NCBI RefSeq assembly: GCF_001645125.1
Contig: NZ_LXKA01000187.1
Location: 62,001-126,000, forward strand
Direction: 5' to 3'
DNA: 64,000 nucleotides
From: Paraburkholderia ginsengiterrae
Lineage (GTDB): Bacteria; Pseudomonadota; Gammaproteobacteria; Burkholderiales; Burkholderiaceae
A program made the translations under genes and the position numbers. The stretch's first letter is position 1. Every line of letters starts with the position of its first letter. Below, piece by piece: positions 20,371 to 27,771 of the stretch. The notes under the pieces were generated by a model that was not told the origin of the DNA, ran no database searches, and worked only from the letters and a program-made list of their open reading frames with translations.

Positions 20371-21183
20371 TCAGCGTGGCAACGCGTCGCCGAGGAAATG
20401 ACGGGCGTAGCGTGCGTTGATGTCGGACAGGCGGAACAGCGTCAGAAAATCCGCGGTGTTGAAGTCGGGATCCCATGCCGGTGCGCCGCAAATCTTCGCG
20501 CCCAGACGCAGATAGCCCTTCACGAGCGGCGGGGGTGCAACCTCGGCGCCTGTCTGCAATTCATCGACCGGCAGCGGCGTGTGCGGAAACGCGCGATATT
20601 CCGGCGCCGTCAGCGCGTTGTCGCGCAGCGAGCAATACAGATTCGCCGCATAGTGGCCGCCGTCGACCATCGCGACGCTCGCGCAGCCGAGCATCGTTTC
20701 GTAGCCGTTGTGCTTCATGTAGGCAGCAAGGCCCGCCCACAGCGACATGATCACGGAGCCGCTGCGATAGTCCGGATGCACACACGAGCGGCCTACTTCG
20801 ACCATCTTCGAGCGCAGGTGCGTCAGGCGCGACACATCGAATTCACTCTCTGCATACAGGCGTCCGATACGCGCGGCCTGATGCGGCGGCAACGCGCGAT
20901 ACGTGCCGACGACCTTCAACGTGTCGAGATCGCGCACCAGCAGGTGGTCGCAGTAAGAATCGAACGAATCGACGTCAAGACCCGCGGGGCCCGTGAGGCG
21001 TGCGCCCATTTCATCGGCGAACACGCGGTAGCGCAGACGCTGGGCCTCGCGCAGTTCTTCGTCGGTGCGTGCCCACGAAACCTGCAGGCGATGCTGGGCG
21101 GTGACCGTCTCTTCGGCACGCGGCAAACGGCGCGTCTCGAAGATCGAAGCGAGGGGCAGGGTAGGCGTCGGCAGTTCTCGCAT
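20371..21183 (-). CDS. olsB: OlsB-like acyltransferase (GNAT fold), ornithine-lipid synthesis
   Basis: OlsB-type proteins transfer a 3-hydroxyacyl group from acyl carrier protein to the alpha-amino group of ornithine, the first step to phosphorus-free ornithine lipids. The 270-residue product shows the family pattern: LREAQRLRYRVFADEMGARL, DVDSFDSYCDHLLVRD, VGTYRALPP and the acyl-carrier-binding-like MVEVGRSCVHPDYRSG. ATG 21183 (MRELPTPTLPLAS) is chosen because the upstream extension would cover the Pho box. No olsA neighbour is seen here. Assignment is by motif resemblance; the family is also annotated as hemolysin-like GNAT. Confidence 0.82.
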   Translation of the reverse strand: MRELPTPTLPLASIFETRRLPRAEETVTAQHRLQVSWARTDEELREAQRLRYRVFADEMGARLTGPAGLDVDSFDSYCDHLLVRDLDTLKVVGTYRALPPHQAARIGRLYAESEFDVSRLTHLRSKMVEVGRSCVHPDYRSGSVIMSLWAGLAAYMKHNGYETMLGCASVAMVDGGHYAANLYCSLRDNALTAPEYRAFPHTPLPVDELQTGAEVAPPPLVKGYLRLGAKICGAPAWDPDFNTADFLTLFRLSDINARYARHFLGDALPR

Positions 21184-21237
21184 GGAGGGTCCTGGTCGAA
21201 AAAAGGGAAAATTCTTTTTTCGCCAATGTAGTAACGC

Positions 21238-21281
21238 CTGGTGACGCTCGCATGGCAAACCCATGACGATTGGATGACTGC
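21238..21281 (-). promoter_or_regulatory. Four-repeat Pho box upstream of olsB
   Basis: On the minus strand, four consecutive 11-mers: gcagtcatcca, atcgtcatggg, tttgccatgcg, agcgtcaccag. Cores TCA, TCA, CCA and TCA are each exactly 11 bases apart. A -10-like tactacatt follows about 10 bases later, and the ATG is 55 bases downstream of the box. The periodicity is seen directly; PhoB control is inferred. Confidence 0.7.
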
Positions 21282-21480
21282 CCGTAAGCCGCGCGCGCAC
21301 GGCTTGTAATGTGGCGGGTGTCGCGCGGGTGTTGTTTTTGTGCGACCTGTGGAGGTTTTACGGAATGGGCGAAGCCGGCTCGATCGCTGTCAGCGCGTCA
21401 TCCCGGCTATGTGGGTGAGCGTAGCGGCCGTGCAATGTACCTGGCGGATTTGGGTGCCACGCCTTTTTATAGGTGTCCGA

Positions 21481-21939
21481 TCAAACCAGATCGGGGGTGA
21501 TGGCCGCGCGCAGTACGGCCTGACCGTTGCCGTCGCGCTCACGGCTTGCGATCCACCACACCGCGGCTTTTTTTACGGGCCAACTCGCTTCGCTGTGGCC
21601 GAGCAAGCGTGCGGCAACGTGGCCGAGCGTGGGTTGATGGCCGACGATTACCACCGTCTGCGCGATGCCGTTGGGCCAGCCGGCGGCGTTGAGCACATCG
21701 CCTGCGCTTGCGTTGGGCGCGAGTTCGCGCACCACGCGATACTGATCGCTCAAGGTCTCCGCGGTCTGGATGGTGCGCACGGCCGGGCTGGCGAGCACCA
21801 CGGCGTCATCGGGCAAGCGGGCGCGCAGCCATTTGGCGACGTTTTGCGCCTGCTTGCGGCCACGCGTGGTGAGCGCTCGCGCGAGGTCGCTGGCGGCGAA
21901 TTCTTCGGCCTCGGCGTGACGCCAGAGAATCAGATCCAT
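21481..21939 (-). CDS. sixA: Phosphohistidine phosphatase SixA
   Basis: Histidine-phosphatase-superfamily enzyme that removes phosphate from phospho-His proteins; E. coli SixA acts on the nitrogen PTS. The 152-residue product has the catalytic LILWRHAEAEEF motif (RHG-type with Ala), the second basic site SPAVRTIQTAE, and the later catalytic His in VIVGHQPTLG. The start has aaggag seven bases upstream. It sits next to the Pho block on the same strand as olsB; 298 bases separate them. Confidence 0.92.
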   Translation of the reverse strand: MDLILWRHAEAEEFAASDLARALTTRGRKQAQNVAKWLRARLPDDAVVLASPAVRTIQTAETLSDQYRVVRELAPNASAGDVLNAAGWPNGIAQTVVIVGHQPTLGHVAARLLGHSEASWPVKKAAVWWIASRERDGNGQAVLRAAITPDLV

Positions 21940-22121
21940 GTATGTCTCCTTGATTCTGGTTGTTCTGGTTGCGGCGCATCGGGTATGGATGAAGTGCCGG
22001 TTTCAGTCACTGTCGCACGGAGGGTGCCTGGACCACAAGGCGATGACGCGAGTGAATCGTATAAGCGCGCGGGCATGTCCGGCGAATCTGCCGAACACGC
22101 GGGACCCCAAAGCACGCGGGC

Positions 22122-22163
22122 ACCAAAAGCAAAAACCCGCGAAGCCGGAGGCTACGCGGGTTT
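22122..22163 (-). terminator. Terminator downstream of tRNA-Pro
   Basis: Stem aaacccgcg / cgcgggttt (22133-22163), which on the minus strand runs into tttttgctttt. It immediately follows the tRNA-Pro 3' end. Confidence 0.85.
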
Positions 22164-22176
22164 CGTGCTGCTTTCG

Positions 22177-22253
22177 TGGTCGGAGCGAAAGGATTCGAAC
22201 CTTCGACCCTCTGATCCCAAATCAGATGCGCTACCAGGCTGCGCTACGCTCCG
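22177..22253 (-). tRNA. tRNA-Pro (anticodon TGG)
   Basis: 77-nt cloverleaf on the minus strand. Acceptor stem cggagcg/cgctccg, D arm tagcgcagcctggtagcgc, anticodon loop with TGG (tttgggat), T arm ggttcgaatcc and an encoded CCA end (22177-22179). It reads CCA/CCG proline codons. A promoter and a terminator flank it as a single-gene unit. Confidence 0.97.
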
Positions 22254-22264
22254 ACGAATCCGAG

Positions 22265-22294
22265 ATTCTACGTGGCATTGGGTGCCAGAGTCAA
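22265..22294 (-). promoter_or_regulatory. Sigma-70 promoter of tRNA-Pro
   Basis: Minus strand: -35 ttgact (22289-22294), 18-base spacer, -10 tagaat (22265-22270), 11 bases before the tRNA 5' end. Confidence 0.75.
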
Positions 22295-22446
22295 TCACGA
22301 ATTGCGTCGGGCAGCGACGGACGCGCGAACGCACCGCTCCGCGGGCCCGCACGCGTCCTTCTGCATCGGATGTGCAGTGCATCTACCGACTGAGTGCACG
22401 GCACGTGCGGACGTGCGCAGACGCACCCAGTGGCCGATTCTCCGTT

Positions 22447-22620
22447 TCAGTGCCGGCGACGCATCCAGTGCGGCATGTGCTGATGAGTCAGCCAGTGATG
22501 CACCATGCCTTCGCCGTCGTGTTCGCGTCTATATGTTTTCGATTCGAAAATCGACAGCGCGAGCAGCACGAGCAAACCTATTCCGAGTCCGATAAGACCT
22601 GCGATCGATTCAGCGTCCAT
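22447..22620 (-). CDS. 57-residue membrane protein with His/Met-rich tail
   Basis: Not a recognised family. ATG with ggag six bases upstream opens a 57-residue frame: MDAESIAGLIGLGIGLLVLL forms one membrane helix (residues ~6-25), then a polar linker (FESKTYRREHDGEG), then a tail MVHHWLTHQHMPHWMRRRH with six His and three Met. The tail resembles a metal-binding segment, which is inference only. It stands alone between tRNA-Pro and a small lipoprotein gene. Confidence 0.7.
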   Translation of the reverse strand: MDAESIAGLIGLGIGLLVLLALSIFESKTYRREHDGEGMVHHWLTHQHMPHWMRRRH

Positions 22621-22842
22621 GGCAGTCTCCTATGGCATGTCGCCATGCCTTTATAGTAGATCAAGATCACGCGCGACAAAATTAGAGCCGCGTAGAGCCG
22701 CGCGTTGGAGCCGCATGCGAGCCGACCCGCCGGCTTCGGCGCCATGGTGTGTGCTTTGCGGGTAGACTCTCGGCGCGCGTCGTCTGCCGGATCATCGTCG
22801 GCCGGCCGCGATTTGATCCCGCCCCCGAGAGACGACTGCCTG

Positions 22843-23016
22843 ATGAACCGCTTTCCGCTGATTGCGTTGCTGCTGCTGGTTGCCGGCCTTGCCGGCTGTG
22901 CGAACAATTCTTCAGGCCACCACGGTGGCCCGCCGCCGCAAGATCCCGCCGACTATCACGGCGTACCCACCGATACTCGCCCGCCCGTGATGGTGTCGCC
23001 ACCCGCCACGCCTTGA
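22843..23016 (+). CDS. Small proline-rich lipoprotein, 57 residues
   Basis: ATG 22843 begins MNRFPLIALLLLVAGLAGC, a textbook lipoprotein signal with lipobox LAGC (Cys at 19). The ~38-residue mature part is Pro/Gly-rich (NNSSGHHGGPPPQDPADYHG...) and without a known domain. The frame is open further upstream to 22705, but only this start gives a signal peptide. Function unknown. Confidence 0.72.
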   Translation: MNRFPLIALLLLVAGLAGCANNSSGHHGGPPPQDPADYHGVPTDTRPPVMVSPPATP

Positions 23017-23250
23017 GCGCGGGCAGAACGGCAAACGAAAGGGGGAGTTGCAATAGAAGCGAAGCGCCGGCGCGGGCACGCCGACACTTCTGACCCGGCG
23101 CACACTGTTTGCGCGGAGAGCGCGGGCTGACCCCATTCTAGGGCGAGCATCGTGCGCGATATGTATGCGCTTGTTTCAACCCGTAACCGGTTGCGGCGAT
23201 GCGCGAGGAGCGTGCCGTGCGCACACAACACAGGGCGAATCGAAAGACTC

Positions 23251-24639
23251 CTAAGGGGCCGCGCTCGCCATGCCGCGCACGACGCCCGGCACATAGCGCG
23301 CGAGGGTGATGCCGCGCAACGCCATGAAGATCAGCATCGCGGCCCACAAGCCGTGATTGCCGTAAAGCGGCAGTAAGGCCCACGACGCCGCCACGAAAAC
23401 CGCGAACGACACGATCATCGACTTCATCAGTTCGCGTGTGCGGGTCGCGCCGATGAACACGCCGTCGAGCAAAAAGCCCCACACGGACACCACGGGTGAA
23501 AGCGCGGCCCATGGCAGATACATTTCGGCGGTGGTGCGCACCGCGGCCTGGTCGGTCAGCCGCTCGACGATCCATGCGCCCCCGCCCCAATACACCAGCG
23601 AGAATCCCAGCGCACCGAGCGCGGACCAGAACGTGGTCACCTTGACGGCCTGCGCGAACGCGTGCCGGTCGCGCGCGCCGATCGCCGCGCCGACCAGCGC
23701 TTCGGCGGCGTGCGCGAAGCCGTCGAGTCCGTAGGCCATGAAGGTCTGGAAGTTGAGCAGCAGCGCATTCGCGGCGAGCGTTGCGTCGCCTTGCCGCGCG
23801 CCCAGATGCGCGAACCAGCCAAAAGACGCGAGCAGGCACAGCGTGCGCACGAAGATGTCGCGATTGAGTGCCACCATCCGCCGGAGCGACGCCTCGTCGA
23901 GCAAGGCGGCGCGGTTTAGCGCAGGCAGGCCGCGAGGGCGGCCGTGCCATAGGAGCGCGGCGCCGAGCACAAAGCCGAGTGCGTCGGCCGTGGCCGTCGC
24001 CGCACCGATGCCGGCCACGCCCCAACCGAATCCATACACGTAGAGCAGCACGGCGACGATGTTCTCGCTGTTGATGAACACCTGCGAGAGCAGGGCGAGC
24101 CGCACGCGCTGCGTGCCGAGCAGCCAGCCGAGCACGACGTAGTTGGCAAGGGCGAGCGGGGCGGCCCAGATGCGCGCGTGGCAGTAGAGCCGCGCGTTGT
24201 GTTGCACAGCGTCGCTTCCGCCGATCGCGCGCAACGCGTAGTCGATCAGCGGCACCTGCAGCGCCAGCACCATGGCGCCAATCGCGGCGGCCAGCAGCAG
24301 CGCGCGGACGACGTTGTTGCGTAGTTCGGCGTGCGCGCCGGCGCCATGCGATTGCGCGACGAGGCCGGTGGTGCCCATGCGCAGGAAGCCGAAGCCCCAG
24401 AACACGAAGTTGAAGAAGATGCCGCCGAGCGCCACGCCGCCGAGGTACGACGCTCCATCGAGATGACCGGCGACGGCGGTGTCGACCGCGCCGAGAATCG
24501 GTTGTGTCAGATTGGCGAGGACGATTGGAACAGCCAGCGCCAGCACCCGGCGGTGCCAGCGCACGGGGACGGCGGGTGCGTTCGCACCCGCGCCGTCTCC
24601 GACGGGGATTTCCTGCGGGGCGTGCCCGGTGTCGCTCAA
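23251..24639 (-). CDS. MATE family efflux transporter (DinF-like)
   Basis: Multidrug/toxin extrusion family cation-coupled exporter with about 12 membrane helices in two halves (RVLALAVPIVLANLTQPILG at the start; NRDIFVRTLCLLASFGWFAHLG opening the second half). The residue pattern LANLTQPILGAVDTAVAGHL fits the DinF branch. TTG 24639 is preferred: it has agga six bases upstream and overlaps the stop of the DUF2288 gene (TTGA), suggesting coupled translation; GTG 24663 is the longer alternative (470 residues). Substrate unknown. Confidence 0.9.
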   Translation of the reverse strand: MSDTGHAPQEIPVGDGAGANAPAVPVRWHRRVLALAVPIVLANLTQPILGAVDTAVAGHLDGASYLGGVALGGIFFNFVFWGFGFLRMGTTGLVAQSHGAGAHAELRNNVVRALLLAAAIGAMVLALQVPLIDYALRAIGGSDAVQHNARLYCHARIWAAPLALANYVVLGWLLGTQRVRLALLSQVFINSENIVAVLLYVYGFGWGVAGIGAATATADALGFVLGAALLWHGRPRGLPALNRAALLDEASLRRMVALNRDIFVRTLCLLASFGWFAHLGARQGDATLAANALLLNFQTFMAYGLDGFAHAAEALVGAAIGARDRHAFAQAVKVTTFWSALGALGFSLVYWGGGAWIVERLTDQAAVRTTAEMYLPWAALSPVVSVWGFLLDGVFIGATRTRELMKSMIVSFAVFVAASWALLPLYGNHGLWAAMLIFMALRGITLARYVPGVVRGMASAAP

Positions 24640-24944
24640 TGGCGTTCCTGCACGCACACCCACGGCGAGACGACCACGGCCCAGAGGTCGGGGTCACGCG
24701 CGGCGAAATCGGCGGCGGTTTCCGCCTGCACGCGCTCCACGAGGCCGGAGGACAGCCATTGTGTGACCTGGGTGGTGTTGTCGCTGGCGATGGCTTCGGC
24801 CACGCTCACCAGGTCCAGATCGCGCGCCACGCGCAGCAGCATGCCGCGGGCAAAAAAACGTTCGAGTTCGGTCCAGCCGATTTTCGCGGTTTCGGCGAGC
24901 AGCTTGGCGTACAGCGGGCTTTGGGTGGCGTCGTTGGAAGTCAT
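24636..24944 (-). CDS. DUF2288 family protein
   Basis: A 102-residue soluble acidic protein, opening MTSNDATQSPLYAKLLAETAKIGW. The pattern KIGWTELERFFARGMLLRVARDLDLVSVA and the Trp-rich end (DPDLWAVVVSPWVCVQERH) match DUF2288 as I remember it. Function unknown. It precedes the MATE gene with overlapping stop and start. Confidence 0.75.
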   Translation of the reverse strand: MTSNDATQSPLYAKLLAETAKIGWTELERFFARGMLLRVARDLDLVSVAEAIASDNTTQVTQWLSSGLVERVQAETAADFAARDPDLWAVVVSPWVCVQERH

Positions 24945-25049
24945 CGTAAGCGGGTTCGGACGGGGCCGTCACTATAAACCATCGCCGGGGAGCGGCGGCG
25001 CGCGCGTTCCGGTAGGCTATGGGTCTTTCGAAATTCATTCTGAACCTTC

Positions 25050-25778
25050 ATGTCACTGGATTCAACGGCGCCGGCTTCGGGCGCGCAAGCTCAGGTCGTG
25101 TCCGACGCCACGCTCACGCGTGCCGACGTGGAACAGCTCATCGCCGCGAATATGGCCGCAAGCAAGGCCCCCCTTCATTTCACCGACTGCGATTTCGAAG
25201 GCGCCGATCTGTCGCGGCTCGATCTGCGCGGGGCCGAATTTCATCGCTGCACGATCGTCGAGACTTCTTTTTTCGGCGCGGCGCTTTCACATACACGCTG
25301 GGTGCGTTGCCGCGGCCGTCAGGCGGATTTCGCCTCGGCCGATCTGGTCGACGCGGCGTTTCAGTCGAGCGATCTGAATAACACCAGCTGGCGGCGCGCG
25401 AAGCTTGCCTCGGCGTCGTTTCGCGGCTGCAAGCTCACCGGCGCGAATTTCGAGGCGTGTGCGGCGCTGGGGTTGAGCTTTGTCGAAACCTTGCTGATCG
25501 GCGCGCATCTGCGGGGACTGTCGTTTCGCAAGGTCACGCTGCAGCAACTGGATTTCTCCGATGCCGATCTTGCCGGAGTCGATTTCCGCGAGGCGGTTTT
25601 CGAAGGCGGCAGCCTGAAGGATGCGAACCTGAAGGGGGCGCGCTTCGATGGCGCGGACCTGCGCGAAGCCGACCTCAGCGGTGTGCGCCTAGTTGACGCG
25701 GCGCTCTTCAAGGGCGCGACGATCTCGCATGCCCAGGCGGCGGTGCTCGTCACCGAACTGGGTCTGAGGGTCATGTGA
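25050..25778 (+). CDS. Pentapeptide-repeat protein
   Basis: 242 residues. From about residue 50 onward there are repeats of the A(D/N)LXX type: GADLSRLDLRGAEF, QADFASADLVDAAF, ASASFRGCKLTGANF, and in the C-terminal third FSDADLAGVDFREAVF and ANLKGARFDGADLREADLSG. Such proteins form a right-handed quadrilateral beta-helix. Some members (Qnr) mimic DNA and protect gyrase, but nothing here identifies this one as Qnr. It is divergent from the DUF2288-MATE pair and has no evident ribosome site. Confidence 0.88.
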   Translation: MSLDSTAPASGAQAQVVSDATLTRADVEQLIAANMAASKAPLHFTDCDFEGADLSRLDLRGAEFHRCTIVETSFFGAALSHTRWVRCRGRQADFASADLVDAAFQSSDLNNTSWRRAKLASASFRGCKLTGANFEACAALGLSFVETLLIGAHLRGLSFRKVTLQQLDFSDADLAGVDFREAVFEGGSLKDANLKGARFDGADLREADLSGVRLVDAALFKGATISHAQAAVLVTELGLRVM

Positions 25779-26283
25779 AGGCGGATTTTAGACGGGCGAT
25801 TTTAGCCGTTCGATTCGCCTGAACGATTGAGCGCCCATGTTCGCCATTCGATTTGTCGAATCAATAACGCCTGCGGATTTTCAGACTGGCGATTTGTCGG
25901 TGGATTAGAGGGATTTAATAATTCCTCTATTCGCGAACTTCCTATGATGAAATCCGGTGAATTGCTGTTTGCGGGTCAAAATGGATTAATGGTGGAAAAA
26001 CGTGCGTTGGCGCACTAAAACTACGCAACTCGTAAAGCGCCGGAATCAGGCCGCGCGAGGTAGTCGAAATCGGCCAGACCCCTTTCCTCAGGCGTTTCCG
26101 GGCGGTTTCAGGCAGATGCCTGATTTGCGCGGTTCAGCAGGCATTACATGGATTTCGAGACGCAATATGAGTGGCGTTTCAAGTCGATGTAATGGGGGTG
26201 ATTAGTCTGTTTGTTTGCATATTTTCTGGTTCACATAATGCGGAATCCGTACGCCGTATCACATTGCACAGGAAATTAATCCA
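25779..26283. other. AT-richer gene desert
   Basis: No convincing gene in about 500 bases. The base composition is visibly more AT-rich than the neighbours, especially 25840-26020 and 26150-26300. An imperfect inverted repeat gagggatttaataattcctc lies near 25906-25926. A 24-codon frame at 25944-26018 has no ribosome site and is not called. It could be the remnant of a transferred element or a regulatory region. Confidence 0.5.
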
Positions 26284-26312
26284 TTGCACTTGTAAAGGGG
26301 GATTGTTAGATT
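26284..26312 (+). promoter_or_regulatory. Predicted sigma-70 promoter of candidate sRNA
   Basis: -35 ttgcac (26284-26289), 17-base spacer, -10 tagatt (26307-26312). No open reading frame follows; a strong terminator lies ~80 bases downstream. Confidence 0.5.
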
Positions 26313-26318
26313 TCGTCT

Positions 26319-26394
26319 TGGCGCATGGTGAACCGGTCCTTTGCCGATATGCGCCGAACCCCCGTTCGCCCGGCCCCGTGCCGGGCTTTTTTTT
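26319..26394 (+). ncRNA. Candidate small RNA with intrinsic terminator
   Basis: An ~76-nt predicted transcript. A first stem ggcgcat (26320-26326) / atgcgcc encloses an ~20-nt loop (tgaaccggtcctttgccg), then a linker, then a terminator stem gcccggc/gccgggc followed by eight T. There is no upstream gene on this strand that needs the terminator: the nearest, the pentapeptide gene, ends about 590 bases earlier. The layout (promoter, stem-loop, single-stranded linker, Rho-independent end) is that of an Hfq-type sRNA. The transcript itself is inferred. Confidence 0.5.
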
Positions 26395-26442
26395 GGAGCG
26401 GACTCACGCACAAGTGATCGCAGATAACCTCGCGAATCGCCG

Positions 26443-26769
26443 TTACTGTTTGCAGCGAATCACCATCGAACGGTTCTTCACATTCGCGCCGAAAATCCCG
26501 CCGACCGTGCCACCGGAGGTCGCGCCGTTGTCGACATCTTTCGAAACGACGTCATAGCCGTAGTTGCCGCAGACTTCACCCGCGCGCTTGTAGCACTCGG
26601 CCCAGCTCGAACTCGCGTCGCTGCCGCTGCAGTTGATCGCAAAGCCGGTGTCGCCGCTCGGCAGGTAGGTCATGGTGGTCGTGCTGGAGCAGCCACCGAG
26701 GCTGCCAAGCGTCAGCAGGCCCAAACCGATCGCCGCGGCCGTCGTGACGGACGCCAATGCGCTCTTCAT
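26443..26769 (-). CDS. Small Cys-containing lipoprotein
   Basis: 108 residues opening with a lipoprotein signal (MKSALASVTTAAAIGLGLLT, lipobox LGGC at ~27). The mature part has four further Cys (NCSG, WAECYKRAGEVCGNYG, IRCKQ), consistent with two disulfides in the periplasm, and a Gly-rich stretch (GGTVGGIFGANV). The family is not recognised with certainty. It faces the candidate sRNA gene convergently. Confidence 0.8.
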   Translation of the reverse strand: MKSALASVTTAAAIGLGLLTLGSLGGCSSTTTMTYLPSGDTGFAINCSGSDASSSWAECYKRAGEVCGNYGYDVVSKDVDNGATSGGTVGGIFGANVKNRSMVIRCKQ

Positions 26770-26878
26770 ACAAAATCCTTACAGATAACCGAAAAAAGAC
26801 GCGACGCGGAACCGCGTCGTGTCCTGATTGAGCCTTTTATAGCACGCCGGGTTCCCGAGGCTCTCGGTTACTAGCTTA

Positions 26879-27574
26879 CTAGCGAGGGGGCAGTGCTCGC
26901 GACGGGTCGATTGAGCGGCCCTGATAGCGCAGTTCGAAGTGCAGCATCACGCGGTCGGTATCGGTGTCGCCCATCTCGGCAATCTTCTCGCCGCGTGCGA
27001 CCGTTTGGCCTTCCTTGACCAGCAGCACGCGATTGTGCGCGTAGGCCGTCAGATAGTCGGCGTTGTGTTTGAGAATCAGCAGATTGCCGTAGCCGCGCAA
27101 GCCGTTGCCCGCGTAGACCACCGTGCCGGGCGCGGCCGCGATCACCGGGGTGCCCGCCGCCGCCGAAATGTCGATGCCCTTCGAATTGCCGCCGTCGAAA
27201 CCCCGGATGACAGTGCCGTCGGCCGGCCATACCAGCGAGATCGACGCCGCCTGCGCAGCGGACGGCGCGCTGTCCGCGGGCGCCGTGCGCGGCGTGGCTG
27301 ACGCGCTGCCGCTGCCGGCACCGCTGCTGCGCACAGCACCGCTCGTCGACGCCGCGCCGGCCGGCGGCACGACGCGCAGCACCTGGCCGACCTCGATGCT
27401 GTCAGGGTTGGCCAGGTTGTTCCAGCGCACGATGCTTTGCACCGACTGGCGGTTGCTGCGCGCGATCTTCGACAGCGTATCGCCCCGTTCGACCCGATAA
27501 AAGCCCGGCCCCACCGGCGCGGACCCGCACGCGGCGAGCAGCGCCACCAGCGACGCGCAGGCGAGCCGCTTCAT
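26879..27574 (-). CDS. NlpD-like lipoprotein (LysM + degenerate LytM/M23)
   Basis: 231 residues: lipoprotein signal MKRLACASLVALLAAC, a LysM domain (FYRVERGDTLSKIARSNRQS, ~residues 28-70), a Ser/Ala/Gly linker, and a C-terminal LytM domain (WPADGTVIRGF ... LHFELRYQGRSIDPSRALPPR). NlpD activates an amidase to split septal peptidoglycan rather than cutting it. In agreement, zinc ligands are missing: GGNSKGIDI has Ser where active LytM has His, and the HxH motif reads MLH. There is no rpoS or surE/pcm neighbour, so this may be a paralogue. ATG 27595 is an alternative start. Confidence 0.88.
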   Translation of the reverse strand: MKRLACASLVALLAACGSAPVGPGFYRVERGDTLSKIARSNRQSVQSIVRWNNLANPDSIEVGQVLRVVPPAGAASTSGAVRSSGAGSGSASATPRTAPADSAPSAAQAASISLVWPADGTVIRGFDGGNSKGIDISAAAGTPVIAAAPGTVVYAGNGLRGYGNLLILKHNADYLTAYAHNRVLLVKEGQTVARGEKIAEMGDTDTDRVMLHFELRYQGRSIDPSRALPPR

Positions 27575-27771
27575 GATTCTTGTTGTTTCCAGCATTGGAC
27601 CTCGCAAAGCGCTGCCGCGCGCCGATCCCGATCACGTGGCAGGTGGATGCAAAGCGTCCGATTCTAACGGTTTTGCGCTGCAACACACGAAAACCAGGCA
27701 GCGAAACGGCTCGCCACCCGGCACGTATCAGCGCAAAACCGGTCGCGCAACACCACGTGGAAGGGCTGGAA

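Noticed and set aside
21309-21500. 63-codon frame between olsB and sixA
   Set aside because: Overlaps the sixA 3' end, has no ribosome site and unusual composition; no domain.
22578-22907. 109-codon minus-strand frame overlapping the small lipoprotein
   Set aside because: It competes with two better supported small genes that have ribosome sites and membrane signals.
25944-26018. 24-codon frame (MMKSGELLFAGQNGLMVEK...)
   Set aside because: No ribosome site and no promoter; not distinguishable from chance in AT-richer DNA.
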